This document shows positions 28,463-36,886 of a stretch of DNA of 64,000 nucleotides, one piece after another. The stretch comes from a bacterium. GTDB taxonomy: Archaea; Thermoproteota; Nitrososphaeria; Nitrososphaerales; Gagatemarchaeaceae. Location: the NCBI GenBank assembly GCA_027310575.1, contig DAIDAO010000052.1, forward strand, positions 1 through 64,000, in the 5' to 3' direction. Numbering within the stretch: the stretch's first letter is position 1; each line of letters begins with the position of its first letter. The notes under the pieces were generated by a model. That model saw only the letters and a list, made by a program, of their open reading frames with translations, made no database searches and was not told the origin of the DNA. The translations under genes were made by a program, and so were the position numbers.

Positions 28463-29944
28463 TTGTCCACCAATTTCGGCCTCAGGTCGACCGGCCTTCT
28501 CGTCTTCACAGGGAGGATAATCAGCGCGTTCACGGGCCTGCTCTTCACCGTGATGGTCGCCAGGTGGCTGAGTCCGGGGACCTTCGGGACCTGGGAGGTG
28601 ATCATCACCCTGGTCACCTTCTCCGCGTACCCGGTCGGGGTCGTGGCCTACTGGGCGACCCGAGACGTAGCCAGGGGGCGGATGGTCGGGAGGACCGCGT
28701 TCTGGTCGGGGCTCCTCCTGAGCAGCCTCGGCCTCGTGCTGTACTTCGCGTTCACCTTCGTCACCTATTCGAGGATTGCCTCGTCGGTCCTTCCGTTCCT
28801 TCTTGGGGCTCTGCTCGTCCCGCTCAGCTACTGGAGCGCGGTCGCGAACGCTGTCGTCCAGGGCTTCAGGCCGGCAGTGTACGGCTACTCCCTGGTGGTA
28901 TCCGAGGTCGCGAAGCTGGTGGTCGCCTACGAGTCGCTCTACGTCTACAGGCTGGGGATCGAAGGGGTCATCCTCGCGCTGATGACAGCCTACTTCGTCC
29001 AGTCCGTGATCAGCACCTACCTGGTCCGCCTGACCACGGCCGAGAGGTTCGACTTCAGCCAGACAAGAAGATGGTCGAGGCTCGCCTGGATCCCGGCCGT
29101 GAGCTACCTCCCCACAGTGCTCGCAGTGGCAGACACCTACGTCGTGGCCTTGGGTTTCGGGACCCCGGTCGTTGGATACTATCAGGCTGCTTTCATAGTG
29201 GCAGGCGTGGTGGGGTACTCCTCGGCCCTGGCGTTCTCGCTCTACCCGCTCCTGCTCCGCGGAGGGAACGAGAGGCTCCCGGCGATCAGCGTCGAGTACT
29301 CGCTGCTCTTCGCGATTCCGATGGCCGCCGCCTGCATCGCGATTCCCGAGCCCATCCTCTTCCTGCTCAGCACGAAGTACCTGCCGGGGGCGATGGGGTT
29401 GGCGATCCTGGGTTTCATGTTCGTGTTCACGACCATGTCGACCATAGTGGACCAGACGCTGCTTGGGACAGAGAAGGTGGACGTGGGGGATAGGCCGAAG
29501 TTCTTGGACCTCATCAGGAGCAACCTGCTCTTCGTCCCGGTGGTCAACATACTCTACGGCGTCTCCTACATCGCGTCCCTCTACGTCGCGCTGTCGTACG
29601 CCTTCGCTAACGGGTTCTCCTATTCGTCGTCTGTGGCGCTCTGGGCTGCCGTCCAGCTCGCAGCCACCGTCGCCTTCCTGCTCGTGAAGGCGAGGCGGGC
29701 GAGGGGTTACGCGAAGCTGATGCCTGGGATGAGCGCCGCATACTATCTGGTGGCCGCGGCAGTGATGGGCGGGGTGCTCTACCTGGGTTCGGGCCTGCTG
29801 GACCAGGGCGCGAGCACGCTGTGGTACGGCACGCAGCTCCTCGGTCTTGGCATCGCGGGGGCGGCTGTGTACTTCGGGCTGGTCTACGCCATGGACTCGA
29901 AGTTCCGTGACATGGCCCGCTCGCTGATCGGCAGGGTGACGTAG
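28463..29944 (+). CDS. Polysaccharide flippase / MATE-MOP superfamily (Wzx-like)
   Basis: RIISAFTGLLFTVMVARWLSPGTFGTWEVIITLV, about 14 hydrophobic segments. Confidence 0.85.
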   Translation: MSTNFGLRSTGLLVFTGRIISAFTGLLFTVMVARWLSPGTFGTWEVIITLVTFSAYPVGVVAYWATRDVARGRMVGRTAFWSGLLLSSLGLVLYFAFTFVTYSRIASSVLPFLLGALLVPLSYWSAVANAVVQGFRPAVYGYSLVVSEVAKLVVAYESLYVYRLGIEGVILALMTAYFVQSVISTYLVRLTTAERFDFSQTRRWSRLAWIPAVSYLPTVLAVADTYVVALGFGTPVVGYYQAAFIVAGVVGYSSALAFSLYPLLLRGGNERLPAISVEYSLLFAIPMAAACIAIPEPILFLLSTKYLPGAMGLAILGFMFVFTTMSTIVDQTLLGTEKVDVGDRPKFLDLIRSNLLFVPVVNILYGVSYIASLYVALSYAFANGFSYSSSVALWAAVQLAATVAFLLVKARRARGYAKLMPGMSAAYYLVAAAVMGGVLYLGSGLLDQGASTLWYGTQLLGLGIAGAAVYFGLVYAMDSKFRDMARSLIGRVT

Positions 29945-29964
29945 CGCATCGCCCGGAACGGATA

Positions 29965-30007
29965 TGCGGGGGATTCAGTGACTCGACTTCCCTGCAAGGG
30001 ACCCGCA
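29965..30007. terminator. Nested inverted repeat between convergent genes, possible bidirectional terminator or structured RNA
   Basis: TGCGGG...TCCCT-GCA-AGGGA-CCCGCA read from the sequence. Confidence 0.3.
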
Positions 30008-30059
30008 CTTCAGGCTGCTGGGCGGGGACTCGGCCGTCCGGAGCGGGAGCTGGCGCAGG

Positions 30060-30323
30060 CTACTCTTTCTTTGCAGCTGCACCGGTGTCCGCGGCCGGCT
30101 TCTCGGGCGCCATCTCCGGTATGTCAGTGATTGGCTCCGGTGGCGGGGTCGTCGCCATCGTGTACCCGATCCATGCCAGTATGGCCAGCAGGACCAGGAC
30201 AGCCGCGAAGGCGGTGATCTCCAGCACCAAGAGGGGCCAGTACCATATCAGGAGGCCGTAGATGATGATTCCGAGGATGCTTCCGCCGAATATTGCTCCG
30301 CCGATAGCTCTGTCGTTTGCCAT
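30060..30323 (-). CDS. Small membrane protein, hypothetical
   Basis: Two TM segments and charged/Pro-rich tail. Confidence 0.5.
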   Translation of the reverse strand: MANDRAIGGAIFGGSILGIIIYGLLIWYWPLLVLEITAFAAVLVLLAILAWIGYTMATTPPPEPITDIPEMAPEKPAADTGAAAKKE

Positions 30324-30373
30324 GAAACGCTCTTGCGCTCCAAGCTAGCAGATATAATCATTGTGGGTCTGAT

Positions 30374-31219
30374 TCAGGATAGGATTCTCTCTGCCAGGGC
30401 CGGATCGCCCCTGGTGGAGAGGTAGACGCCGGGATATCCCTCCTCCCTCAGCCGCCGCACGACCTTCCTTTCAAGTTCGATCAGATGGTCCTCCCCCCTG
30501 GCCGCAGCCTCGTGGAGCCTCTTCGGGAGCCTCCACCCGAACAGCCTCTCGTACCGCCTCACGTCCTTCTCGTCCCTGAAGTGGAACACGTTCGGGAGCA
30601 CCTTGCGCTCGAGGCCCGCGTCTCTGGCCGCCGAGGCGTGCTGGTCGAAGGACTCGTCTGCGTCGGTCGTCGGCGGCTGCGCGAGCAGAATCTCCGCCCC
30701 TGCCCGGAGCCTCCCTCTTGCGAGCGCGACGCCCTTCCTACCTCCCAGGCTGCGGAGGTCCACCGGCGCCAGGAGCCTCGTCGGCGCGTGGGCCCGCGAA
30801 CGCACCAGGCTCGCTGTTCGGATGGCCTCGGCCAGGCTCGCGAAGTCTCTGACGTTTGTGACATTCGCGGACGCCTGATAGTCGTCCCCCCAGGCGATCA
30901 TCATCCAACTGAGCTCCATCGAGAATCCCGTCAGCACCGAGGCGAGGAACTGCGCGCGGTTCTGGTCGCGGACGACGATGACCGGTGCGGCTTCCACCCC
31001 CAGCGTTTCGCGCAGCATGGTGGCAGCGCGGAGGGTGTCCAGCTTGAGGAGGCCAGGGTTTTTCACGTTCGCGACGAGGAAGACGTCTGCGAAGTCGCGA
31101 ACGCTCCGCACTTCCTCTGTGAAGCGTTCCATCTCGGCGTCGATGCGCAGGTCGTCCCCCTTCCTGGCAGAGGCTGAGAAGGTCGGGGGGAGGACATCGA
31201 CCACCCGTAAGAATGCCAA
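30374..31219 (-). CDS. Methylenetetrahydrofolate reductase-like protein
   Basis: VDVLPP.F..., APVIVVRDQNRAQFLASVL, GDDYQASANVTNVRDFASLAEAI; TIM-barrel MetF-like. Confidence 0.6.
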   Translation of the reverse strand: MAFLRVVDVLPPTFSASARKGDDLRIDAEMERFTEEVRSVRDFADVFLVANVKNPGLLKLDTLRAATMLRETLGVEAAPVIVVRDQNRAQFLASVLTGFSMELSWMMIAWGDDYQASANVTNVRDFASLAEAIRTASLVRSRAHAPTRLLAPVDLRSLGGRKGVALARGRLRAGAEILLAQPPTTDADESFDQHASAARDAGLERKVLPNVFHFRDEKDVRRYERLFGWRLPKRLHEAAARGEDHLIELERKVVRRLREEGYPGVYLSTRGDPALAERILS

Positions 31220-31278
31220 CGGGGGGACGCCCTGGTTCCCGCTACAAAATCGTTCCCGGCCTGCCGAGACCCGGGCGG

Positions 31279-31392
31279 CTATTGCTTCTTCTTCGGGCGG
31301 GCGACCTGGACCGGCACGGCCACCTTCTCCTGCTCCTTCGCCTCGCCCTTGGCGGCAAGCCCCTCGAGCTCATATTCGTAGCAGTCGCACAT
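31279..31392 (-). CDS. 37-aa microprotein MCDCYEYELEGLAAKGEAKEQEKVAVPVQVARPKKKQ
   Basis: Manual translation; N-terminal CxC; below the cut-off of the supplied ORF track. Confidence 0.4.
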   Translation of the reverse strand: MCDCYEYELEGLAAKGEAKEQEKVAVPVQVARPKKKQ

Positions 31393-31530
31393 GGTTGGAG
31401 ATTTCGTCCCGCTCGCTGACAAGCCTTGCGAGCCAGCCTAATGGGTTAGGGTCTAGATGAGGCGCCAAGTAAACCTGCCTTGCGGCGGGCGCCCTAGACG
31501 TCATCCAGCGGTTGTCGCAGGAGAAGGGGA

Positions 31531-31671
31531 CTACTTCCCGGTAATCCTGAACAGGGTCGTCCCGCACGAGGCGCACTTGCCCTTGAGGGCGTGGCGTCCC
31601 TTCCCGAACTTGACTTCCTTCGGGGAGACCATTTCCCTGCTCTTCCTCTCCTTCACGCAGTATGCCTTCAT
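31531..31671 (-). CDS. DUF5679-like 46-aa protein MKAYCVKERKSREMVSPKEVKFGKGRHALKGKCASCGTTLFRITGK
   Basis: Manual translation; AYCVK..R...M..PK.V....GR.ALKGKC..CGT..FRI pattern; not in ORF track. Confidence 0.7.
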   Translation of the reverse strand: MKAYCVKERKSREMVSPKEVKFGKGRHALKGKCASCGTTLFRITGK

Positions 31672-31809
31672 CACCCGCGATAGGCGTCAGAGCGTGATAT
31701 CATGGAGGAGGCCATACTTGTTCAACAATCGTGATAGCGAGATTTGACCCGCTTGGAGCCTGGGGAGCGAAAAAATCCATAAGAGAAACAGGGCCCGCTG
31801 TCGCTGTGC

Positions 31810-32256
31810 TTGCCCGAAGGGTACATCCGGATTTCAGACACCCCCGTGATGCGCGTGAGGGCCGACATGAAGGGGAAGGGGCCCCCCGCCGCCTTTGGCC
31901 TGCTCGAGTCCAGGCTCCCGACCCTCAGAGGGCGGAGGTTCTACGCTGCGATTCAGCCGTCCCCCGACGGAGGGGAGGAGTACTGGGCATGCGTGGCAAG
32001 GGTCGACGCGGACGACCCCGCGAAGATGCAGCTCGAGACCGGCGTCATCCCGGGCGGCTGGTACGCGCGGCGCAAGGTCCTGGACTGGGAGAAGGTTGTC
32101 GACGAGGGACGGTTGCCGGCCATGTTCGATGACATGGTCCGGGCCGAAGAAGCCAACTTTGACCCGAGCCGCCCGTCCGTCGAGTTCTACCGGAGCCAGG
32201 AAGAACTGCTCCTCATGGTCCCTGTCAAGGGACCGCCCTCCTCGAAAGTGGGCTGA
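31810..32256 (+). CDS. GyrI-like small-molecule-binding domain protein (tentative)
   Basis: 148-aa ORF with GyrI-like pattern ETGVIPGGWYARRKVLDWEKV; weak. Confidence 0.4.
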   Translation: MPEGYIRISDTPVMRVRADMKGKGPPAAFGLLESRLPTLRGRRFYAAIQPSPDGGEEYWACVARVDADDPAKMQLETGVIPGGWYARRKVLDWEKVVDEGRLPAMFDDMVRAEEANFDPSRPSVEFYRSQEELLLMVPVKGPPSSKVG

Positions 32257-32258
32257 CC

Positions 32259-32780
32259 CTATACCCGCTTCTTCGTCATGAACCAGGTCCCCATGCCCTT
32301 GGCGCAGAGGCGGCCGTCCGCGTCCCTGATCTCCCCCTCGGCCACGGCCACGGTGTCCCCTGCCCTCACCACCTTGCCCGTAGCCCTGAACGGGCCTTTC
32401 TTCAGGGGCTCGAGGAAGTTGATCTTGAGCTCCATCGTGACCTGGTCCACTCCTGGGTTGATGGTCATCACCGCTATGCCGCAGGCGTTGTCCAGCGTGT
32501 ACATGACGATGCCGCCGTGCACCATGTCGCCTCGCCTCGAGATGGGCTTGCTGAACGGGAAGGTCAGCTCCGCTTCGCCCTCGCCGACCCTCAGCACCTT
32601 GTAGCCCACGGTCTGGAAGAGCTCGCTGTCCCAGATGAGCGCGGCCTGGAGCTCGGCTTCGACGTCGGATCCTCCCTCCTTCGCCCTGGCGAAGAGGGCC
32701 CTGAAGCTCCCCGCCTGGTCAAGGAGGTCCTCGAAGGTCACGAGGCCCGGGCGCCTTCGAAGGATGTATAACCGTTGCAC
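32259..32780 (-). CDS. PaaI-type hotdog thioesterase
   Basis: MVHGGIVMYTLDNACGIAVMTINPG...ELKINFLEPLKKGPFRATGKVVRAGDTVAVAEGEIRD. Confidence 0.8.
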   Translation of the reverse strand: MQRLYILRRRPGLVTFEDLLDQAGSFRALFARAKEGGSDVEAELQAALIWDSELFQTVGYKVLRVGEGEAELTFPFSKPISRRGDMVHGGIVMYTLDNACGIAVMTINPGVDQVTMELKINFLEPLKKGPFRATGKVVRAGDTVAVAEGEIRDADGRLCAKGMGTWFMTKKRV

Positions 32781-33239
32781 AGGCAGGCAGCGGCAATGGC
32801 CAACCCATCAGAGGAGAGATACGCACCGAGGAGCATGGGCCTCGACGCGCTGATCAGGGTCCTTGTGGAGGAGCACGGAGTCATGCGCAAGGGGCTGGAG
32901 AGGGCAAGGGAGGCGGCGGGGCGCGGGGACTTCGATGGCGTGCGGGCCGAGTTGCGAACCGTGGACCCGGTCTTCAGACAGCACATCGCAGACGAAGAAG
33001 CGACAGTCCTGAGGCTGCTGATTAAGCAGCTCGGGACGAAGGGCGCCGCAGACGAGATAAGGGTGTTCCAGCAGCATAGGCCGATGTACCAGCTCATGAA
33101 GAAGGTGAGCGAGCTTGCCTCGATGTCCCCGGCCGAACTCCGGGCGAACCAGGCCGAGCTGAACTCGCTCTTCGAGTTGCACACGAAGGCGGAAGAGACC
33201 AAGGTGTTCCCCAGGGCGGCGGAGCTCGGCAGGCAGTAG
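32775..33239 (+). CDS. Hemerythrin-domain protein
   Basis: LVEEHGVMRKGLE, HIADEEATVLRLL, FQQHRPMYQLM, LFELHTKAEETKVFP His/Glu pattern. Confidence 0.8.
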   Translation: MHRQAAAMANPSEERYAPRSMGLDALIRVLVEEHGVMRKGLERAREAAGRGDFDGVRAELRTVDPVFRQHIADEEATVLRLLIKQLGTKGAADEIRVFQQHRPMYQLMKKVSELASMSPAELRANQAELNSLFELHTKAEETKVFPRAAELGRQ

Positions 33240-33252
33240 GCGCCCTTCAGAG

Positions 33253-33807
33253 CTAGCCCGCCCTGGACGCAACCAGCAGGAGCCACACGGCTGTCATTCC
33301 CGACGTCACCGACTCCTGTATCGCGACCCCGTGCCAGGGCCAGGTGACGAACCATATCAGCGCGGAGAGGATCCCGAAGGCCAGTGCGAGGGCGCCGATC
33401 CGGGGGGAGCCGAGGGGCCACGAGACGTAGCTGTAGGACAGCATGGTGACCACTATCATGAAGAAGAAGACCTCAGAGACGGCTCCGTGGATGCCCCCGG
33501 TGTTCTCGGAGAAGATGCCCACAAGCGCGAGGTCCGCTGCGGCTGCCATCAGTGGCGCGGTCCACACGTACGTCCTGCGGTCCCGGGCCTTGACGGAGAT
33601 CAGTGCAGCGTAGGCGAAGATGAGGAACCCAGCGATTTCCAGTCCGGCGTCGTATACATATCCCACAGCGCCATTGGTCACGGTGTTCCCGAGGTCGCTC
33701 AGTGCGTTGTCGTAGAGGTTGAACCAAGGCGAGAGCGCTATGGATGCGAGGATGAACGGGTAGGCGGCGAGTGCGGCCGTAACGCCGAGCGCCCGCAGCT
33801 TCCTCAA
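33253..33807 (-). CDS. DUF998-like integral membrane protein
   Basis: Five to six TM segments, SPWFNLYDNALSDLGNT; start inferred at TTG. Confidence 0.65.
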   Translation of the reverse strand: MRKLRALGVTAALAAYPFILASIALSPWFNLYDNALSDLGNTVTNGAVGYVYDAGLEIAGFLIFAYAALISVKARDRRTYVWTAPLMAAAADLALVGIFSENTGGIHGAVSEVFFFMIVVTMLSYSYVSWPLGSPRIGALALAFGILSALIWFVTWPWHGVAIQESVTSGMTAVWLLLVASRAG

Positions 33808-33937
33808 CGGGGCAAGAACACCCCTGCCCCAGCGAAGTCCAACAGGAGCTGGTTCGGGACAGAGTTTATTGGCCTTTGCACGCGGGCATCGACGCGTCCA
33901 TTGCAGCCCGACGTCACAGGAGACCTGGAGAACTAGC

Positions 33938-34861
33938 TTGATAGAGACGGAGAACCTCACCAAGAAGTTCGGCGATCTCGTCGCGGTCGACGGGGTGTCG
34001 TTCAGCGTGAGCGAGGGCGAGGTCTTCGGGTTCCTTGGGCCCAACGGCGCAGGAAAGACGACGACAGTCAGGATACTATGCTGCCTGATCTCGAAGACGA
34101 GCGGCGGAGCACGGATCGGCGGCTACGACGTGAGCGACGAAGCAGATTCGTTGAAGATCAGGAAGATGATAGGGTTGGTCCCAGACAACGTCGGTCTGTA
34201 CGAGGCGCTCAGCGCATACAAGAACCTCGACTTCTACGGGAGGCTCTACGGCTGTCCTGAGGCGCAAAGGAAGGAGAACATCCGCCGCTTCCTCACCATG
34301 CTCGGCCTCTGGGAGAAGAAGGACGTCGCAACAGGCACCTTCTCGAAGGGGATGAAGCAGAAGCTGGCCATAGCCAGGGCGCTGGTCCACGACCCCCAAG
34401 TGCTCTTCATGGACGAGCCGACGGCGAACCTCGACCCCGAGTCGTCAAAGACGGTCAGGGACTTCATCCTGGAGCTGAGAAAGGAGAAGAGGACCATCTT
34501 CCTGAACACCCACAACCTGGACGAGGCGCAGAGGGTCTGTGACAGAATCGCAATCCTGAACACGAAGCTGATGGCCACGGGGACCCCGGAAGAGCTCGAG
34601 CGGATGGTCGGAGCCAGGAGAGCAGTGATCAGGCTGGAGGAGCCGAGCCAGACGGTCCTGGCTGCCCTGAAGAAGAGATTCCCGGATGTCGATGTCACCG
34701 CAGACGGAACAAGCCTGACCGTCGAGGCCACGGACCCAGAGAAGCAGACGCCCGACATCGTGGAGGCGGTCGTCAGGGCCGGCGGGCGCGTCCAGTTCGC
34801 AGGGGTGGTAGGGTCGACCCTCGAAGACACCTACCTGAAACTCGTGAGGCGCGACGCATGA
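33938..34861 (+). CDS. ABC transporter ATP-binding protein
   Basis: LGPNGAGKTTTVRIL, FSKGMKQKLAIARALVHDPQVLFMDEPTANLDPE. Confidence 0.92.
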   Translation: MIETENLTKKFGDLVAVDGVSFSVSEGEVFGFLGPNGAGKTTTVRILCCLISKTSGGARIGGYDVSDEADSLKIRKMIGLVPDNVGLYEALSAYKNLDFYGRLYGCPEAQRKENIRRFLTMLGLWEKKDVATGTFSKGMKQKLAIARALVHDPQVLFMDEPTANLDPESSKTVRDFILELRKEKRTIFLNTHNLDEAQRVCDRIAILNTKLMATGTPEELERMVGARRAVIRLEEPSQTVLAALKKRFPDVDVTADGTSLTVEATDPEKQTPDIVEAVVRAGGRVQFAGVVGSTLEDTYLKLVRRDA

Positions 34862-35592
34862 GGCTCTCGCAGTGCTGGATAGTGGCGTCGAAGGACCTCG
34901 CGACGATCACGAAGAGGAGGAACATCCTCTACTCCACGTTCGTCGTCCCCTTCATAATCGCGTTCATGTTCCCCCTCCTGATACGGTACATAATCGAGAA
35001 GGGGACAGCCGCGTCCGCGCTCTCCTACCTTCTGCCGTCGTTCGAGTTCTTCTTCTTTATCCTCGCGGGGCTGATCCCGTCCACCATAGCGTCCTACAGC
35101 ATTGTCGGGGAGAAGGTCGAGAAGAGCCTGGAGCCGCTCCTCGCGACACCGACCACGGACAGCGAGATCCTGGTGGGAAAGAGCATCGCTGCCATCCTCC
35201 CGGCGCTTGGAGCCATTCTGAGCGCCTCGGTGGTCTTCATGGGCCTGACGGACGCTGTGACGGCTGGCAAGCTGGGATACTACTATTTTCCCAACTGGGG
35301 GGCGGCGCTCGTCTTCCTTCTCCTGGTACCCCTCGGGACCGTGATGAGCGTTGAATGGAGCGTGCTGATCTCCTCGAGGGTCAGCGACGTGAGGATCGCG
35401 CAGCAGCTGGGGTCGCTGCTGATACTCCCCTTCGCAGGGATCTACGTCGCGGGCGAGCTCAACCTGGTGCAGCTCGGCGACACCGGCACCCTCCTCATCA
35501 TCGCCGGTGCCCTCGCCCTCGTCGATCTGCTCTTTCTATATGTGGTCCAGGCGGCGTTCCGCAGGGAAGAGATACTGACCAGGTGGAAGTAG
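34858..35592 (+). CDS. ABC-2 type transporter permease
   Basis: Six TM topology, EKSLEPLLATPTTDSEILVGK; ATGA overlap with the ATPase gene. Confidence 0.88.
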   Translation: MRLSQCWIVASKDLATITKRRNILYSTFVVPFIIAFMFPLLIRYIIEKGTAASALSYLLPSFEFFFFILAGLIPSTIASYSIVGEKVEKSLEPLLATPTTDSEILVGKSIAAILPALGAILSASVVFMGLTDAVTAGKLGYYYFPNWGAALVFLLLVPLGTVMSVEWSVLISSRVSDVRIAQQLGSLLILPFAGIYVAGELNLVQLGDTGTLLIIAGALALVDLLFLYVVQAAFRREEILTRWK

Positions 35593-35642
35593 GGGCCGGT
35601 CCCGTAGACCTCGTTGCCAGGGGGTGAAGAGACGCGAAGGGT

Positions 35643-35786
35643 ATGAAGCTCAGGTTCCTGCTGATGGGAAGCATCATCTCTGTCATAGGGCTCACTCTGC
35701 TCGCGACCAGAGGCGTCGAACCCAACTACGGCGGGCTGCTCCTCGTGGGTATAGCGCTGCTCGTGCTCGGGCTGCTCTGGAAGTAG
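35643..35786 (+). CDS. 47-aa two-TM microprotein
   Basis: Manual translation MKLRFLLMGSIISVIGLTLLATRGVEPNYGGLLLVGIALLVLGLLWK. Confidence 0.5.
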   Translation: MKLRFLLMGSIISVIGLTLLATRGVEPNYGGLLLVGIALLVLGLLWK

Positions 35787-35901
35787 GCGAGACACCCCCC
35801 GCCAGGGGCCGAGCCATCGACGACGGCCCGACCAGCGTCAGACCCGAGAGCCAGGCTAGGCGTATAAGCCGAGGGAGAATCACCCCCGGCAGCGGAGAAG
35901 C

Positions 35902-36051
35902 ATGCTTCCGAGGTGCGAATGGTGCGGGCAGCCTGCATCGAGGACGAACCCGGCGCTCTGCGCTGAGTGCTACTACAAGTACTGGGAGAAGACGGCCTTC
36001 TTCGGCTCCTCCGAAGTACTCCCCGAGTACTCGTCTCTGACGAGGCCCTGA
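35902..36051 (+). CDS. 49-aa zinc-ribbon microprotein
   Basis: Manual translation MLPRCEWCGQPASRTNPALCAECYYKYWEKTAFFGSSEVLPEYSSLTRP; two CxxC. Confidence 0.5.
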   Translation: MLPRCEWCGQPASRTNPALCAECYYKYWEKTAFFGSSEVLPEYSSLTRP

Positions 36052-36176
36052 CCCTGCAGACCGCGTCCGCGACGCAGGCCCACTATAGAGTATTCCACTG
36101 GGACTATCAGAGGAAGGCCGACTGCGCAAAGGTAATTCGACACCAGTGACAGAGCGGTCCCGAAGACACAGAGAAA

Positions 36177-36365
36177 TTGGCCCTCCAGGTCATCCATGTA
36201 TGCGCCGGCTTCCTCAGGAGGAGAGGCACCCACTGCGCGAACTGCGGGCACCCAAGGAAGAAGCATGCAGAAGCGCCATTAAACAGCGCTGGGTACTGCA
36301 GGGAGTGCGTGAAGCTGTGGAGGTCAAGCCAGAGGGAGGCCGCAAGGAGGAGCCTCCTCTACTAG
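36177..36365 (+). CDS. Cys-rich zinc-binding small protein
   Basis: CANCGHPRKKH...CREC; TTG start. Confidence 0.45.
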   Translation: MALQVIHVCAGFLRRRGTHCANCGHPRKKHAEAPLNSAGYCRECVKLWRSSQREAARRSLLY

Positions 36366-36381
36366 ACCGGACGGGGCAGGA

Positions 36382-36663
36382 CTACAGCCTCAGCCCGAGT
36401 GGCCTGGTGTACTCAGCGAAGGTCTTGTACTCCGCGAGGTAGCGGTAGCCGTCGTCCGTCAGCGTATACCTCGTCTTCCTGCCTTCATTCAGCTCTACGA
36501 GAAGTCCGACCCGGACCAACTCCTGGAGTATGTCGGCGGCCCTCGAGTAGGAAACGTTCGCCTTCCTTATCATAGTCCCGATGCCTACGCCTTCCCCGTC
36601 GTCGGAGTGCAAGGCCGCCCCCAAGAGGTCAGCGACGATCCCCTCTCTGGTCCGATATCGCAA
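36382..36663 (-). CDS. Winged-helix transcriptional regulator
   Basis: IGTMIRKANVSYSRAADILQELVRVGLLVELNEGRKTRYTLTDDGYRYLAEY. Confidence 0.75.
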   Translation of the reverse strand: MRYRTREGIVADLLGAALHSDDGEGVGIGTMIRKANVSYSRAADILQELVRVGLLVELNEGRKTRYTLTDDGYRYLAEYKTFAEYTRPLGLRL

Positions 36664-36886
36664 CCCGACCAGCCGTCGCTGCGCTGGTTCTTAGGACTAG
36701 TTACCAGAACGGCCTGATTTCGGCACACGACGAGTTTCGGAAGGCGCCCTCCGGAAGAATCGGAGGAGATTCAATCGGGGCTTGTCGGCGAAGTCGGCCG
36801 AACGGCCTCGAACAATCCAATGTCGCGCGCAGCCCATTTCGTCCTAGCATCCGCTAGACTGGAGGAAAAGGGAAGAAGGCGAAGCC

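Noticed and set aside
36664-36886. Possible tRNA or ncRNA in gap upstream of EF-1A end
   Set aside because: No T-loop GTTCRANNC with cloverleaf pairing found; AAGGCG/CGCCTT repeat only at the EF-1A 3' end. A tRNAscan-SE run would settle it.
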